Below are positions 1-12,217 of a stretch of 64,000 nucleotides of DNA, one piece after another (the stretch's first letter is position 1; each line of letters starts with the position of its first letter). Origin of the DNA: Pristionchus mayeri (lineage: Eukaryota > Nematoda > Chromadorea > Rhabditida > Neodiplogasteridae). Location: assembly GCA_036245805.1 (NCBI GenBank), contig BTRK01000005.1:30361469-30425468 (forward strand), read 5' to 3'. The notes below the pieces were generated by a model. It was given only the letters and a program-made list of their open reading frames with translations. It made no database searches and had not been told where the DNA came from. Made by a program: the position numbers and the translations under genes.

Positions 1-540
1 ACACACTCCTGCTCAAACCATCACTGACTGCGGGTGGGAAACTCGAGAGACGGTTCTGTCCCTAGCATTGGCTTGCTGGGCAGACTGAGCAATCACTCTC
101 GTGTTCTGACTATTGAAAGCCTGCTCCACGGTGAACATCTTCTCATCCGAGTAGACAGTCGTGAGATGTTCGGCCCACGCAAGAAGCTTCTTGCATCTCT
201 TCAGTATATTTTCCTTGTGAACGCCAGTCAGACCATGGCTCTTACACATCTTGTAAGGGTAGGACATGAGTCCAGAATGGGCGATCTTGCGCATCGAATG
301 CTCGTCAATACCGAGATCAAGGGCCATCTTCCTCATAGATCGCTCGGGATTGCTTGCGACTCGCTTCTGCACAATTTTCTTGTTCTTGCGAGTGACAACG
401 GAGGAAGGTCTGCCCATTCTAGGACGGCCCTTAGTCGTGCCCAGCTCCTTGAAACGGCGGATGATCTTGAAAACGGTAGGACGGCAAACACGGAGTTTCT
501 TCGAGATTGACCCAACGGTCTCGTCGGTGCTCCAAAGGTA
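1..540 (-). pseudogene. mariner/Tc1-like transposase remnant, N-terminal half
   Basis: Read on the minus strand from about 540 to the window edge. An open frame encodes a helix-turn-helix region (VCRPTVFKIIRRFKELG) followed by a GRP-type linker (GRPRMGRPSS), a second helix pair (SMRKMALDLGI), and the first part of a DDE catalytic core (TVYSDEKMFTVEQAFN). A TGA at 13-15 interrupts the frame after SVMV, where members of this family usually carry Trp, and the frame then continues toward the left edge. I see no clear terminal inverted repeat inside the window. The nonsense codon suggests a dead copy. Family placement rests on motif recognition. Confidence 0.75.
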
Positions 541-1496
541 TAAACTATAATTGATTGGCGGAATTGGTGGGGTCGAACCATAGCTAGGGGAAACAATTTA
601 AAGTGCGCCTTGAATACACCGAATGATTAGGTAAAACATGTTATAACATGTATTAACAGTTTTCCAGGACTGATGAAATGTTTGAGTTCAAACTTTGTTT
701 CCTTACTTTCTCCGCACCCTGTAGTTGATTGGAAAATATTTTGCATGATGATATTGAGGATTCAAGGAACTGTATCTCCCAAGGAACTGTATCTTCCATT
801 CCTTGTTAGTCGTCCCGAGCGGTCCCTTTCCCTTTTCTCTCTGATTTGGATTGGTTTCCCCTAATACCCCTCGCTTCCGCCTTCGCATCATCAAAAAAAG
901 AGAATCCCCAGCCAAGCCGGAGTGGTCACCGTGTGATGGGTATGACCTACTAAGATGTTTGGTCCTTCAGAATCTCGACTCGATCATCTCGTTGAAAGAT
1001 TAATCATCGAGTCTGGAGGATTCGAGCAGAGAAGATTCTAGAACACGCAAAGCTTCGTTTACGCCCTATAGCGAGATTCTATCTATGCAATGCAATCCAA
1101 CATCCTCTCGCAAGCACACCGCAAATTACCATCTTGAAATGAGAAGAACGACCTTTTCTGACACCACATCTTGATCTGCGCCCAGAAAGCGATAACAGAT
1201 AAACATTGTATTGTATTTGTATTTTATCCCCCAAGTGTCTATTTCACCAAGCTCGTTTTCTGAAAAGGGTTATCCGGAAATCCGTGTCGGCTTAGCTCGT
1301 TGCACATGGAGAGAGATCGCAGAAATAAGATCACTCAATCCGAAATTCCAAAACGATCAATTCTAAAATGAACTGATCTTCACGCTATTGGCTCTTTTTA
1401 CGAATAAATTTGACGGTCTGATCTGAACGTAACAATTTTGTAAGTCCCGTCCAATCTATCTATAGTAAGTTGGGAATTTGTGCCACATGTGCAAGC
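541..1496. other. intergenic, no gene recognised
   Basis: No coding frame with nematode-like composition or splice signals stands out. The only local structure seen is a short direct repeat around 765-797, where a roughly 16-base unit occurs twice. The sequence probably belongs to repeat debris between the transposase remnant and the foldback element. Confidence 0.4.
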
Positions 1497-1943
1497 TATC
1501 GTACGTGATGGAAATTTAGGAACGAAAACCATGCAATTTCCAAAAATATCACGTTTCGTGGATTATGGTGAATTTTTATTTTTATGAGTTTTGCTTTCTT
1601 GCATTCTTTTTTTCATGTGCGTTTTCATAAAACGGATGGGATTTTACACGGAAATATGGCTAGAAATGCAATAAAATCACGTGAAAAAACATGTAATATT
1701 GACGAAATAGCCATAACCGGGTTTTAGCACTATTTCGTCAATATTTAATGATTTTTGACGAGATTTTACTGCATTTCTAGCCATATTTCCGTGTAAAATC
1801 CCATCCGTTTTATGAAAACACACATGAAAAAAAGAATGCAAAAAAGCAAAACTCATAAAAATGAAAATTCAACATAATCCACGAAACGTGATATTTTTGG
1901 AAATTGCACGGTTTTCGTTCCTAAATTTACATGACGTACGATA
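1497..1943. repeat. foldback element, about 447 bp with arms of about 210 bp
   Basis: The left arm starts TATCGTACGT at 1497. The right arm ends with the reverse complement at 1943. Both arms share a long stretch of only slightly diverged sequence (for example GGATGGGATTTTACACGG near 1635 and its complement near 1795). The loop is a short stretch around 1715-1735. No open frame is present, so this is most likely a non-autonomous hairpin (MITE-like) element. Confidence 0.9.
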
Positions 1944-2437
1944 CAGATTAGGCAGTCCCATGTGTAAGTTACAAATCTGTAATTCCCTTTTAAAAGTTAC
2001 AAATTAGTAAATCACATTTATGATTTAAACTACACAGCGGAATATGCTCCATACACAGTTATTCGGGGCGCACTATTCGACTCGAAGCTTCGAGGTGCTC
2101 CCTTTGATCAATTCGATAGGACTTTTTGAATTACAGCAAGACTTAGAAAATAGATTTTGCCAAACTGTCAAAGCATGATCATATTAGCTTCGTAGGAGAC
2201 ACTGAGCAATGTTTGGCATCGGCTGCGATATTTTGGCATTCCTCCTTCTGGTCCCTAATCCTAGGTGTATCTCCCTCTTCTCGTTGCATCAATGAAATCA
2301 GAGAATCACGGGGGGGGGGGGGATCTCTCGTGCTTGAGGAGTAAACGATGACCAGTTTTTTTTCTGCGTGTACTAATCGCTAGATCGCAATACCAGATAG
2401 TTATCTAATACCCTCTCACTTGCATACTACAAACTAC
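1944..2437. other. intergenic with a 13-G tract
   Basis: No gene is recognised. A run of 13 G lies at 2310-2322. The stretch leads into the duplicated upstream region of the ABC transporter. Confidence 0.4.
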
Positions 2438-2794
2438 AATTCATGCGCATACGCGATGACTTCGGCCCACATCTTACCGGGAAATGCGCATTGTGAAGAT
2501 TCAACGTAAGATCCCTCATTTAAGTGTTTTTAATTTGCTCCGCCGATTGGAATATTGTTGATTTCCTTTCTGCAATCCAAGGAGTGCATTTTTTGCGCTC
2601 TCTGACAATTCTCTGACTTCAAGCGAGAGGAAAAGCTGAAAGAAAGAGAGTTGCTCTAAAGAAGCGTGCGGGTTTCGTAGTCTGTAGTCTCCCTCCCTCT
2701 AGCTCCTCCCATTTGTCATCTCTGGACTCGATCTTTCGGTCTTTCGCAATTTCTCAGTTCATTCGAGGAGATTCTAGTCATCGTCTGCTCGGGC

Positions 2795-2802
2795 TATATA
2801 AA
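2795..2802 (+). promoter_or_regulatory. TATA element, upstream copy
   Basis: GGGCTATATAAAAGAGGC is a strong TATA match in the first copy of the duplicated upstream region, about 1 kb before the transporter start codon. Confidence 0.5.
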
Positions 2803-3547
2803 AGAGGCTCAGTTCTTTCCCCAGACGGATACTGGCAACCTTTCATTTGTAGAGACATTCCCTTTCAACTGCATACTTGTTATATATTTCATACATCAAC
2901 TATACATTTATTTGCTCGTTAATGGATATACTTGTGTTTCTCGTACTCAATATAACTCAATGCTTCTCTACTCGAGTGAGAACAGTGGGGAGAGAGGTAA
3001 TTTTTGATCTCTCTCCCTCTCTTTCTCTCCCGTACATCGATCAGAGAGTGCGGGGAGCAAACAAATGGGGAAGGGGGAATCCCCCAGTGCGAAAGGTGTA
3101 GATTGTGACAAGATATTTCTGACGTGCGCTAAAAAAAACGCTCGCGATATCGTATGCATGACTAAAGTGAAGCCCGTACCCACTACAAACTCGAATTCTT
3201 ACGCAGGCGAGATGACTTCGGTTCTCACTTTTGAAAGTTCGAAGTAATATTCAAAAAAGGAGTGTTCAAAATTAATGAAACCTTGTATTTTCCAGTATTT
3301 GGATTGAATTTCATTTAACGAAAAGTACTTTTCAGGGGCCAAGCAGCTTTCTCTCGCTCTCTGACTACTCTCTGACACAAGCTTGGAAAGGCAAAATTCT
3401 GACAGAGAGTTAGAGAAGCGTGCGAGTTTCGTAGTCTGTAGTCTCCCTTCCTCTAGCTCCTCCCATTTGTCATCTCTGCTCGCGATATGTCGATCTTTCG
3501 CAAGCTGTAAGTGCAGATAAAAAAGATTCTAATCATCATCTGTTCTG

Positions 3548-3553
3548 TATAAA
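3548..3553 (+). promoter_or_regulatory. TATA element, downstream copy
   Basis: TCTGTATAAAGAGGATCAG occupies the same place in the second copy of the duplication, about 255 bp before the proposed start codon. It is the better placed candidate for the transporter promoter. Confidence 0.45.
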
Positions 3554-3806
3554 GAGGATCAGTTTCCCCCGATGAACCATGACATTTTCTTGCATCACGA
3601 TTTCATTCAGTGGCTTTGTGTATGAACATTTAGCGCCGCTTTACAACCCATTGCAGTTTATATCTCGCCGAGTGCCGTAAATACGTCTCTCTCTGAATTA
3701 TTTTTGCTTTACCTCTTCTGGTTGAAATGCCGTATTTCACTCATGCAATTCTACACTCCGAGATTAGAAGATGCAATTTTCTCGTTTTGATGCCAATATT
3801 CTGCAG

Positions 3807-6800
3807 ATGTCTTCCATCTCGGACATCTGTCCATCCGCGTGGCCCATCGCTCCTCACTGCACTCAACTCATCTCACTCGGAGCACTCTCATTTGCTTCCT
3901 TCCTCAATCTCGTCGTCATTCTACTACCGAAAAGGTGCGAATATCACGATTTTCAGATCAATCTTATCGCACTATTCAGGCACTCGATTCCGTACACTCA
4001 ACTTGAGGAGAGGGAGCGACCTACCGCAGTGTCCTTGCCATTGGTTATTGGAGTGATATCGATCGCCCTTCGGCTCTCGCTTGCTATTTCATACGTCTTC
4101 TACGCTTTCTATGTGCATCAGTGAGTATTGGAATTAACTATCACTTTAGTGTCTCAGAATATAGACCAAAGATCGACGATCACTTCCAGTTACTCGCACC
4201 TTCTTCTCGTTCTCTGTCTCGTGCGCGTGCTTTTCTGGCTGCTCGCACTGATCTCCTTCGTCCAGAAGAGGTACGGTAACGCCATTCGCTCGCAAACTGA
4301 AGACCATAATGACAGATTCACAAGCACACTCCTGCTCTCGCTCATCGTAGCAGTCGTACTTCAGTCAATTCCCTTCACCGACTGGGAGAACTATTACCCG
4401 CAGTAGTAAGTATTATCATGTATTACCTTAGATGTCAGTTAATCATCCAAATCACATTCACCCTAAAATGGAATCATCAAGTTCATGTCTGCAGTTCCTT
4501 CGTCAATGGCCAATTCGTATTCTTCGTCGCGGAATACGCCTTCACCATCCTATCACTCATCATGGTAAGACAATTTGACATTCCGTAATTCCCTCTTGAC
4601 GAGAAGAAGGAAGAAATGATTAGTCGTCATTCAGGTGTTTTGCGAACGAAGCGCCGGCCGTCACAATGACGAGGAAAGCGGAAACCAATCGGTAAAAGAC
4701 AAAATGCTATTATAAACAGAAATATTTATTTCCAGGCCTGGGCAGGCTTCTCACGAAAATGTGCCCTCATGGCGCCCTATCTCTGGCCGAAGAAGAGGTA
4801 CACAAAATATACCTTTTTTAGCAATCTAACCCACCGAACTCCCCCTCTTTACTGTAATCGCTTGCAGTATCGTTCTGCAGCTGAGAGTGGCTCTCTGCCT
4901 CTTCATACTTCTCTGTGGGCGTCTCGTTATGCTCGCTCTGCCCATTTACAACAAGTGGATTGGTGAGGAGTAGAGAGTACAAGCGCCTTAGAAACGTCAA
5001 AAATATAGACTGCTCACTAAAGCATTGCACGAATCATGAATGCTGCTGTATCCTCGAACTGTGGCTGATTCTCACCCCTTTCAGTGGACGGTCTCTCCTC
5101 GCCTGCCTCCTTCTCCTACGGTCTCATCGCTGTCTTCTCTCTCCTCAAATTCTTCCAGTCTGGTTGCCTCAATACGTTGCGTACCTACATCTGGCTGCCC
5201 ATCCAGCAGTACACCACTAGGGAGATGGAGGTGCTGTTTGTTGTGGTTTTGCAAGTGTTGTGCATGAGAATAGAGAAGAATCGGTAGGAAAGACCATCTA
5301 ATCTTTAGGTAGAGTTGTTCCAACACCTTCACGCGCTCTCCCTTCGATGGCATATCTCCCGCAAGACTGGAATGGTGCTGAGAGTGATGGACAGAGGCAC
5401 CACATCCATCAACCAGATATTAAAGTGAGTTCGCACTTAGCTTTATAAGATAATTTTGAAATTGTTCTAATGAAAGTAACATGACTTGGGATGCAAATGA
5501 CTATGGCTTCTAATTTATTCGACAGATAGATCATGAGATTGAAATGTGAGCCCATCATTCCATTCTCAGCTATCTCCTCTTCAACATCGTGCCCACAATC
5601 GCCGATATTCTCATCGCCGTTGTCTTCTTCTTCTCCGCCTTTCCCTTCTCATTCGGATTCATCGTCCTCATCACGATGGTCGCCTACGCATGTACGGTAG
5701 TCACACCGCAAGTAGAATCGACAACTGATTGTTCTCTCTCATACGTGACATTTTGCAGATTCCACCATAAAAATTACTGAGTGGAGGACGAAATTTACGC
5801 GTGAGATGAACGAGAAAGATAATGCGGTAAGTATCATTGTTCGATTTTCCTTCGACTTTCACAAATCTCATTTTTATTTCATTTTCAGAGTTCAGCAATC
5901 GGCATCGATTCCTTGCTCAACTACGAGACTGTGAAGTATTATGGGAATGAGCAGTTTGAGACGGACAGATTCAGGGATTCCATCGTCCAGTGAGCGATTT
6001 TTTTACGATAATTCCTCCCATATTCGATCTTAAAACCATACCTTTCGCTGGTATAGAAGCATAATTTGAAATTTGCGATCGATTATCGAGTTGGGACACA
6101 TTTTTTTCTCCTAGTTGCGTAAGCACTTTCGCTAAGCAGTATGCAAATGAGATCATGTAAGATGTTGTGGCCATACCAGTGATTCCTCACTGTCGAATGC
6201 CCTTTCATTGGCAGGTACCAGCAGGCAGAGTGGAAAAGCAATGCCTCTCTCACTACACTCAATCTCATCCAGAATTCGATCATCGGCATAGGAATGGCAG
6301 CCGGATCCATCCTCGTCGTCTACTTCATCAAGACACAGGTATACCAAAAAATAATTGTGATACTCTAAAAGTTTTGTTTGTATTGGGAGTTATGAAAGAC
6401 AGTGCATCACGCCATCAAAGCACTTTGCGCAACTTACGGCTGCTGACTACAATTATATATTTAATTGCCATTAATCCTATTCTGTTTCGCTGAATCCGCC
6501 ACTTATCTCGGAGGAAAGATATCTCTCCCCCTTGACCCCTCTGCTGAAGTAGAACACCGCATTCGCCTGGGATGGGCTGCGTGGAGCAAGCTCTCTCAGC
6601 TGCTTGCCTCCAGGATTATCCCGATGAAGACAAAAAGAAGGCTCTTCGACAGTTGCATCAGGTCTACCGTCCTCTACGGATGTGAGACGTGGGCACTACG
6701 GTCAAGTGACAAAGAGCGACTTGATGTTACAATGAGAAAGATGGAGCGCCGAATGGTCGGAATAACACTCAAGGATCGAATGAGAAATGACAGACTACGC

Positions 6801-9133
6801 GAGATCACCCGAGTGCGCGACTGGAATAAGGAAGCCCTCAGATGCAAAGCAAAATGGGCGCTGAAGTTACGGGAGAAGCACTTCAACCACTGGTCGCGTG
6901 CGACTACTGTGTGGACGCCCTACAATCGTGCGCGCCCTCAAGGCCACCCCAAGACTCGATGGCGAGATGACCTCAGGAGAGCCATCGGACCCCATTGGTG
7001 GAGCGCAGATTATGAAAAATATGGCCCCATCCTCACCTGAGCACTACTGCCTGATGTGATAAATCTATTCTAATCCTATAAAGCCTTAACCGATTTTTAA
7101 AATGCTTGCTCATTCATTTGGAGAGAATGATTGCTTTCTAGAGTATCAATCTGGTCATTCCAGACAGCTGAGACCCTTCGACCTCTCTCCGTGGGAGACT
7201 ATGTCCTCTTCACTACCTACATGATGCAGTTGTACACGCCGCTCAACTTCCTCGGAACCGTCTACAGGTGAGTGGGGATACTTTAACAGTATATTATGAC
7301 GAAAAAAATCTGCAAACAATGGAGGAAAACTTGTGCAAAAAGAGAAACGCCAGAAAAACAACACAATTAGGAGTGTTTTTCTCTACTTTGCCATTTTTGA
7401 CGGAGAGGGCGCAATTATCTCACACTTGAGGTGAATGGGCATTTGCATAGCAAATTGTTTTTGCAGGACGATCCAGAAGGCGTTCGTGGACATGGAACAA
7501 ATGTTTGATCTGATGGCTGAGGATGTAGAGGTGAGCCAACCATCGATCAAAGATCATCACACTCCGCTCTGCTTGAAGGTCAAGGACGCCCTGGATGCAT
7601 CGGAATATCAACTCAGTGAGGGCCGCATCACCGTTACGGATCTCTCCTTCGAGTATCACGAGGGCAAAAAGGTGAGACTATTACTGCCCTATCCGGATAT
7701 CGGGGTGCATAACGTAGAATCACATTCGAAAATTCTCCGAGGATATCAGACAAATATTTATCGTAGGTTCTGGAGGACATCTTCTTTTCCGTCTCTAGCG
7801 GAGAGACAATCGCCTTGGTGGGCTCTTCCGGGTCGGGCAAATCGACAATCATCCGATTGCTGTTCAGACTCTTCGAAGCTGGGAATGGTAAGTATTGGAA
7901 GAATATGTGGAACTAAAGTTACATATAATCATCTAGTAGGCAGTCGATGACAGCATCCTTCATTGTGTGAGAACATGTACATATAATGGAAAATAATTTT
8001 GACGTGCTGACTTGATTTTCGAATCGATGCACTGTTCCAGGGTCGATTGAGTACGATGGCGAGGATATGCGTGGTCTGAGCATCGCTTCAGTCCGCAAGC
8101 AGATCGGGATCGTGCCTCAGGACACCGTGCTGTTCAACGAGACCATTCGGTGAGAAGATGAGCGAATTGGAAATTGATGTGTGCTATTAGCCTCTGATTT
8201 TCGAAAATATCTCAATCAGTAAAGATTTCCAAATGCAAGGAGTGCATGTCACGCTAGCGTTAACTAAACAAGCGGTACTTGCAGCTACAACATCCGATTC
8301 GGTCGTCCCTCAGCGACTGATGCTGAGGTCGAAGAGGCAGCCAGAGCCGCGATGATACACGAGAAGATACTCACACTGCCGAATGGTAAGCTGCGCCCTC
8401 TTTATCTGATCAATAGTCGAATATCGAATACCTATTCCCTCTAATCAGTCGATATTTCATCCATATTCAGGCTACGATACGGTAGTAGGCGAGCGAGGAC
8501 TGAAGTTGTCGGGTGGAGAGAAGCAACGAGTCGCCATTGCAAGGACGATTCTCAAGCAGCCACAGTTCATCTTCCTCGACGAGGTAAGCACCATTTCAAA
8601 TTCAAATTATAGTTTTTTTAATTTCGAAAAAAGTGAAATTTCAGGCAACTTCTGCACTCGACACCCACACGGAGCGAGCCATTCAGAAGTCGCTCGACGG
8701 TTGGTTATCGTACCATTTCAGTAATCGATAGAGCACTATTCAGAACTGTGCGCTTCTCGTACTACGGTAGTCGTAGCGCATCGTTTGTCGACTGTCGTCA
8801 GAGCGACGCAGATTCTCGTGTTGGACAAGGGAAGGATCGCTGAGAGAGGAACGTGAGTGGTATCTTTTAATGCTTGGGCTTATCGTTGATCTTCAAGTAG
8901 TCTTAGTTATCAGGAAAACCCTGAATCTCAGAATGACAGACAATGATTTTCAAGTCTCTAACTCCACAGAGAACGGAGATGCGTGATAGAGGGAATCCAA
9001 TTATGGTGTGATTTCCCTTTCCTGAGAACAACCAGGGCATTACAGTCATCAGCAACTGCTCGATAAGAATGGTCTCTATGCGCGCATGTGGGAGTCGCAG
9101 ATGGCAGAGTCCAATGAGAGTACTGTAGAGTAA
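3807..9133 (+). CDS. hmt-1: ABCB6/HMT-1-type half ABC transporter
   Basis: Model of 21 exons: 3807-4120, 4172-4405, 4495-4564, 4635-4691, 4736-4797, 4868-4962, 5085-5230, 5309-5424, 5570-5691, 5759-5826, 5889-5989, 6215-6338, 7164-7267, 7467-7671, 7767-7887, 8041-8149, 8285-8385, 8471-8583, 8645-8699, 8744-8852, 9046-9133. They total 2514 nt, giving 837 aa, close to the length of ABCB6 proteins. An extra N-terminal membrane domain (roughly residues 1-200) precedes the ABC membrane domain, and the nucleotide-binding domain is C-terminal. It shows Walker A GSSGSGKS (625-632), Q-loop Q673, signature LSGGE (729-733), Walker B FIFLDE (749-754) and H-loop AHRLST (H785). EWRTKF and NYETVKYY segments are typical of the ATM1/ABCB6/HMT-1 group. 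Known relatives act in heavy-metal tolerance, probably in endolysosomal membranes. The start at 3807 directly follows TTCTGCAG, a possible trans-splice acceptor; an upstream in-frame ATG lies at 3771. The exon 1/2 junction is the least certain. Confidence 0.93.
6487..7040 (+). mobile_element. RTE-like LINE reverse transcriptase remnant, C-terminal part
   Basis: An open frame of about 180 codons inside transporter intron 12 (6339-7163) encodes YLGGKISL, then [20 protein letters not shown] and [15 protein letters not shown], ending in [11 protein letters not shown]. These are typical of the end of RTE/endonuclease-RT type LINE proteins. The palm motif is absent, so the copy is 5'-truncated. It shares the gene's orientation and leaves the flanking splice sites intact. 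Confidence 0.8.
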
Positions 9134-9640
9134 GGTACGGTAGCCAATCGAATACGAGCGATCGAAAGAGTTATAATTACATTGCAGTGAGGGACGAACA
9201 AGAAGTGACGAAAACTGTTGTAATTCCATCAATTGATCTCAACCAAATATCTGATTGTGCCATCTCATTCCCCATAATAATGATCAACCATGTCATATTG
9301 TAAAAATAATTTTAGGAAATGGATTTGTGATTCGCATTGTCGACTGACATAATTGTTTTTCACGAAGTATCAATTTCAATAATATGACTACTTTTATTGT
9401 CTTTCGAAATGTGTTTAAAGATAAATAAATTAAATAGATTTATTGCATCTCGAGATTACAAATTCATATATTAACCAAACTGTGAATGAATACATAAGTT
9501 GGACCTTTGTTTTTTCTATCAGAAGCATCGTTCAAAACGGAATTTCGAATTTGAAAACATTGTGAACAGATTGTATCGATCGCATTTGCATTGAGTGTCT
9601 ATGTGGATCTTTTCAAATACTTATTATTTATTCCTCCAGA
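9134..9640 (+). terminator. 3' UTR region of the ABC transporter and spacer
   Basis: The AT-rich stretch after the TAA holds an AATAAA at 9424-9429 within a run of overlapping signals, a plausible cleavage/polyadenylation signal. No other gene is seen. Confidence 0.45.
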
Positions 9641-9650
9641 TTCAATCTCC

Positions 9651-9814
9651 CTGTGGCATCCCTCCGTTCTCTCCACCTCTTCCACTCTCTGAACCACAGC
9701 CAGTCTAGCCATTAGGACTCTTGATCAATGAACGCTCGATAATTTCGAAAATCAGTCTTTATTAAGTCCATAATTTCTGAAAAGGACGGAGTACTTCATT
9801 CATTCATCATCCTC
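9651..9814 (+). promoter_or_regulatory. PB1-family upstream module
   Basis: The module contains CTGTGGCATCCCTCCGTTCT at 9651-9670, AATTTCGAAAATC around 9741-9753, and GTACTTCATTCATTCATCAT around 9791-9810. The same motifs, in the same order and with similar spacing, precede the tail-anchored gene at 21.9 kb, the PB1 gene at 38.1 kb, the PB1 gene ending at 36.2 kb and the T-box gene ending at 31.6 kb. Its role as promoter or enhancer is inferred from conservation and position. Confidence 0.65.
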
Positions 9815-9917
9815 TTTATCAATGGGAACCCTCATTATTTCTGATTACTATTTCGATATTATTTATTGTATTTACAAGAAACCACTCGAATAATGTATTT
9901 TTATTGTTTTCGGAAGC

Positions 9918-10453
9918 ATGGTGTGGGCTAACTTCAACATAACCTACAACGGGTGCTCTTGCGAGTAAGTCATTCATTTCTTGAATAAATTTAACGTAGA
10001 TATGTGTCCAGGTTCAACTCGTTCATTGAGTACGACAAGGTGTTCCAAAAAGCCATTGACATCATCAAGAAGGAGAACATCGACCTTTTCTACATGGGTA
10101 TGAATAGACTTCAGCGATAATATTTTTAGTTGTACCACACAGTAGTGTTTCGAAATAATGATTATTCATTTGTAGATGGCGATCATCTTGCTGAGCTGAA
10201 CACATCTGAGGATTTCTCCGTCGCGATTGAAAAAGCCAGGTTTGAGACAATTGTGACATCGGGAACGTAGCTTATTTCCAATTTCAGAGACTGCAACTAC
10301 GTTGAACTGCTGGCAATCGACAAGATCGAGGGAGATGAGGAGGAATTGGGGCAGAGACCGTGGATGAGCAGTGCATCTCTCTTCGCGTTCTTCCTCATGG
10401 CCTGCTATCTCCTCTACGTGTGCCATTGCATCGGCATTATCTTCCTTTTCTAG
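9918..10453 (+). CDS. small PB1-domain protein with C-terminal membrane anchor
   Basis: Four exons (9918-9964, 10012-10097, 10176-10239, 10288-10453; 363 nt, 120 aa). Residues about 1-75 read as a PB1 domain: a first strand FNITYNG, a helix FQKAIDIIKKENI, and an acidic OPCA-like loop YMDGDHLAELNTSEDF followed by VAIEKA. It lacks the basic strand residues of type II PB1, so it looks like an acidic (type I) partner. After an acidic linker, one hydrophobic segment (SASLFAFFLMACYLLYVCHC onward) ends at the C terminus, which predicts a tail-anchored membrane protein. Exon phases 2-1-2 match the PB1 exons of the larger genes at 28.7-42 kb. A close paralogue lies at 21935-22614. No named orthologue is recognised. 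Confidence 0.85.
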
Positions 10454-11130
10454 TTACTTCTTAATGGATATCAGCTCTGAAGTTTACTTATTGTCAGTTT
10501 TCCTCAACAAATATCGGATTCTTGGGATCATTTTGTTTTTAAATGCCGAATCAAATAAAATAATTACCTAGTATTGCAATATTCAGAAATGTATGGAATC
10601 CCGCCCGCGTCCTCAGATCCACCCACACCAAGGGGGTTAAGAAATTTTGGAAGTGATTCAAAAATAACTGTAAGAAAAATCCCCAACTACGTGCACACAA
10701 CGCGGGCGGGTGGTTTGAAGTCTCGCAACAGGCCACTGGGTTACATGATAGGCTCTCGTTGCTACATAAACGATGGGGTGACACAGCCCGGTCTTGCGTG
10801 GAAAATGCCTAACCTTTACTTTTACGCTTTTTTATATGGAAACTTCAATAACACTTTACTTTCAAAACTGATATAATGAATTGCATGTACAACGTGATAA
10901 ATAAAATAGGTTCTCTACCATTATCGATATCCGAATAGTTTGCATATTCCATGAGAATGTCACAATAACATATTTATCAGGAACGGACAGAAAAAAAATG
11001 CGGACCGGTAAATTTCGTGGTCAGTTGCCGAAATTTTCCAATTAAATGCACATAATATTGGGGTGTCAAAAACTTCGTGTTCGTTTTTGTTTTATGTATT
11101 CCGACAATAATTCACAATCGTTTGTAATCA
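10454..11130. other. intergenic, possible old repeat
   Basis: An open frame at 10574-10876 has no recognisable homology. GCCCGCGT near 10606 and ACGCGGGCGGG near 10700 are partly complementary, which could be the remains of a foldback element. No confident gene is seen. Confidence 0.3.
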
Positions 11131-11410
11131 ATATATATAGGGACCACAACGAGCGATGCCGAACTATAGATATATTATCGAACCATGTTTAACCTCGCCG
11201 CTGGGGTCCAAACATGCTCATATTTTTGACCGTTTGCCGATATCTCATCTCTGAATCGCTCTAGAGCTCAATAAGCGACTCTCCTCTCTAGTCACGTAGA
11301 CAGGTCGCTTCCCTTCTAGCTCCTCCAACCCAATCTATGCTCGCTCCCATTTTTTTTTTGCCTCTCTTTATTTCTGTTGATATTTGTACCCTGTCATATT
11401 ATTAGCCATC

Positions 11411-12217
11411 ATGTACAATCCCAATCCCAAGCGCACTCGTCTTGATTTGTCCCCGACTTCTTCCCAGGACGACACGCAGTTGGTTGCTGCACCCAATGCG
11501 AGTGCTCTGATCCGAGATATTGGCGACTATCTTGGTGCGCAGTCTGAGTCTGATAAGGGTTCTCCCTTGAACATGCTGCTTCGCACTTGTGCGTTTCTGC
11601 TTGGTGACTTCGCGGCTAGATCGACTCCGTCGATCGAGGATGCCATTGAAAAGGACAAGCGTGAGCGTTCCATTGTGGTGCAGGGACTCCCTGAGTCTTG
11701 TGCGTCGACGGCCAGTGAAAGAGTGAAGGATGACTTGGCCAAAGTCACCTCCATGCTCGATTTCATTGAGCTTGAGCACCTGCCGGCCACCGTGTTCAGA
11801 ATGGGGGCGAAGCCGGACACTCATCCTCGCCTTCTCAAAGTAGTTTTTCACACCCGTATTGCCCAGACCACTACCCTCTCCCACTCTCGCGTCATCACTG
11901 ACAAGTACCCGGGTGTATTCATCCGCCCCTCCCTGACCAAAGCCGAGAGGGAGCAAGCCTACCAACTGCGGAAGCAGAAACGCGAGATGAAGAAGACAGG
12001 CAAAGATGTCATAATCTACGCGGGCGCAGTCATCGAGAGAAGCCAGTTGGATGAGAAGAAGAAGCAGCAGAAGCAGCTCCGCTCCTCCCATCCCAAGCCG
12101 AGATCCGCTTCCTCTCGCACCCCCGTGGCTCCTGACTCTGGCCAGTCTCTCTCCCATCACATTCCCTCCCTCCTCGCTCCATCCGCTCCCCTCAATACCA
12201 CCAATGACCCAAACTAG
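11411..12217 (+). CDS. LINE ORF1 protein
   Basis: An intact 268-aa frame beginning MYNPNPKRTRLDL. The central part (SIVVQGLPES to TVFRMGAK) resembles RRM-like nucleic-acid-binding cores of LINE ORF1 proteins. The C-terminal part is highly basic (KQKREMKK, DEKKKQQKQL) and Ser/Pro-rich. A related but broken ORF1 lies at 63.2-64 kb. It probably coats element RNA. Confidence 0.75.
   Translation: MYNPNPKRTRLDLSPTSSQDDTQLVAAPNASALIRDIGDYLGAQSESDKGSPLNMLLRTCAFLLGDFAARSTPSIEDAIEKDKRERSIVVQGLPESCASTASERVKDDLAKVTSMLDFIELEHLPATVFRMGAKPDTHPRLLKVVFHTRIAQTTTLSHSRVITDKYPGVFIRPSLTKAEREQAYQLRKQKREMKKTGKDVIIYAGAVIERSQLDEKKKQQKQLRSSHPKPRSASSRTPVAPDSGQSLSHHIPSLLAPSAPLNTTNDPN

Larger units (their letters stand above)
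2438..3720 (+). repeat. tandemly duplicated upstream region of the ABC transporter gene
   Basis: Sequence from about 2438 to 2930 recurs, diverged, from about 3188 to 3610 (offset about 750 bp). Shared blocks include GCGATGACTTCGG-like sequence at the start, the stretch GTTTCGTAGTCTGTAGTCTC (about 2673 and 3428), CTCCTCCCATTTGTCATCTC soon after it, and a TATA element followed by AGAGG(C/A)TCAGTT. This looks like duplication of a promoter segment directly upstream of the transporter. Whether both copies are used is unknown. Confidence 0.7.

Noticed and set aside
2713..3247. Overlapping frames of 60-74 codons on both strands upstream of the transporter
   Set aside because: They lie in the duplicated promoter segment, overlap each other, differ between the two copies and have no recognisable motif.
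3727..4056. 109-codon plus-strand frame overlapping transporter exon 1
   Set aside because: The neighbouring frame gives the hydrophobic N-terminal domain and joins in phase with the later exons; this one does not.
11402..12160. 252-codon minus-strand frame opposite LINE ORF1
   Set aside because: It is a shadow of ORF1; its Leu runs come from the antisense of Lys/Gln codons.
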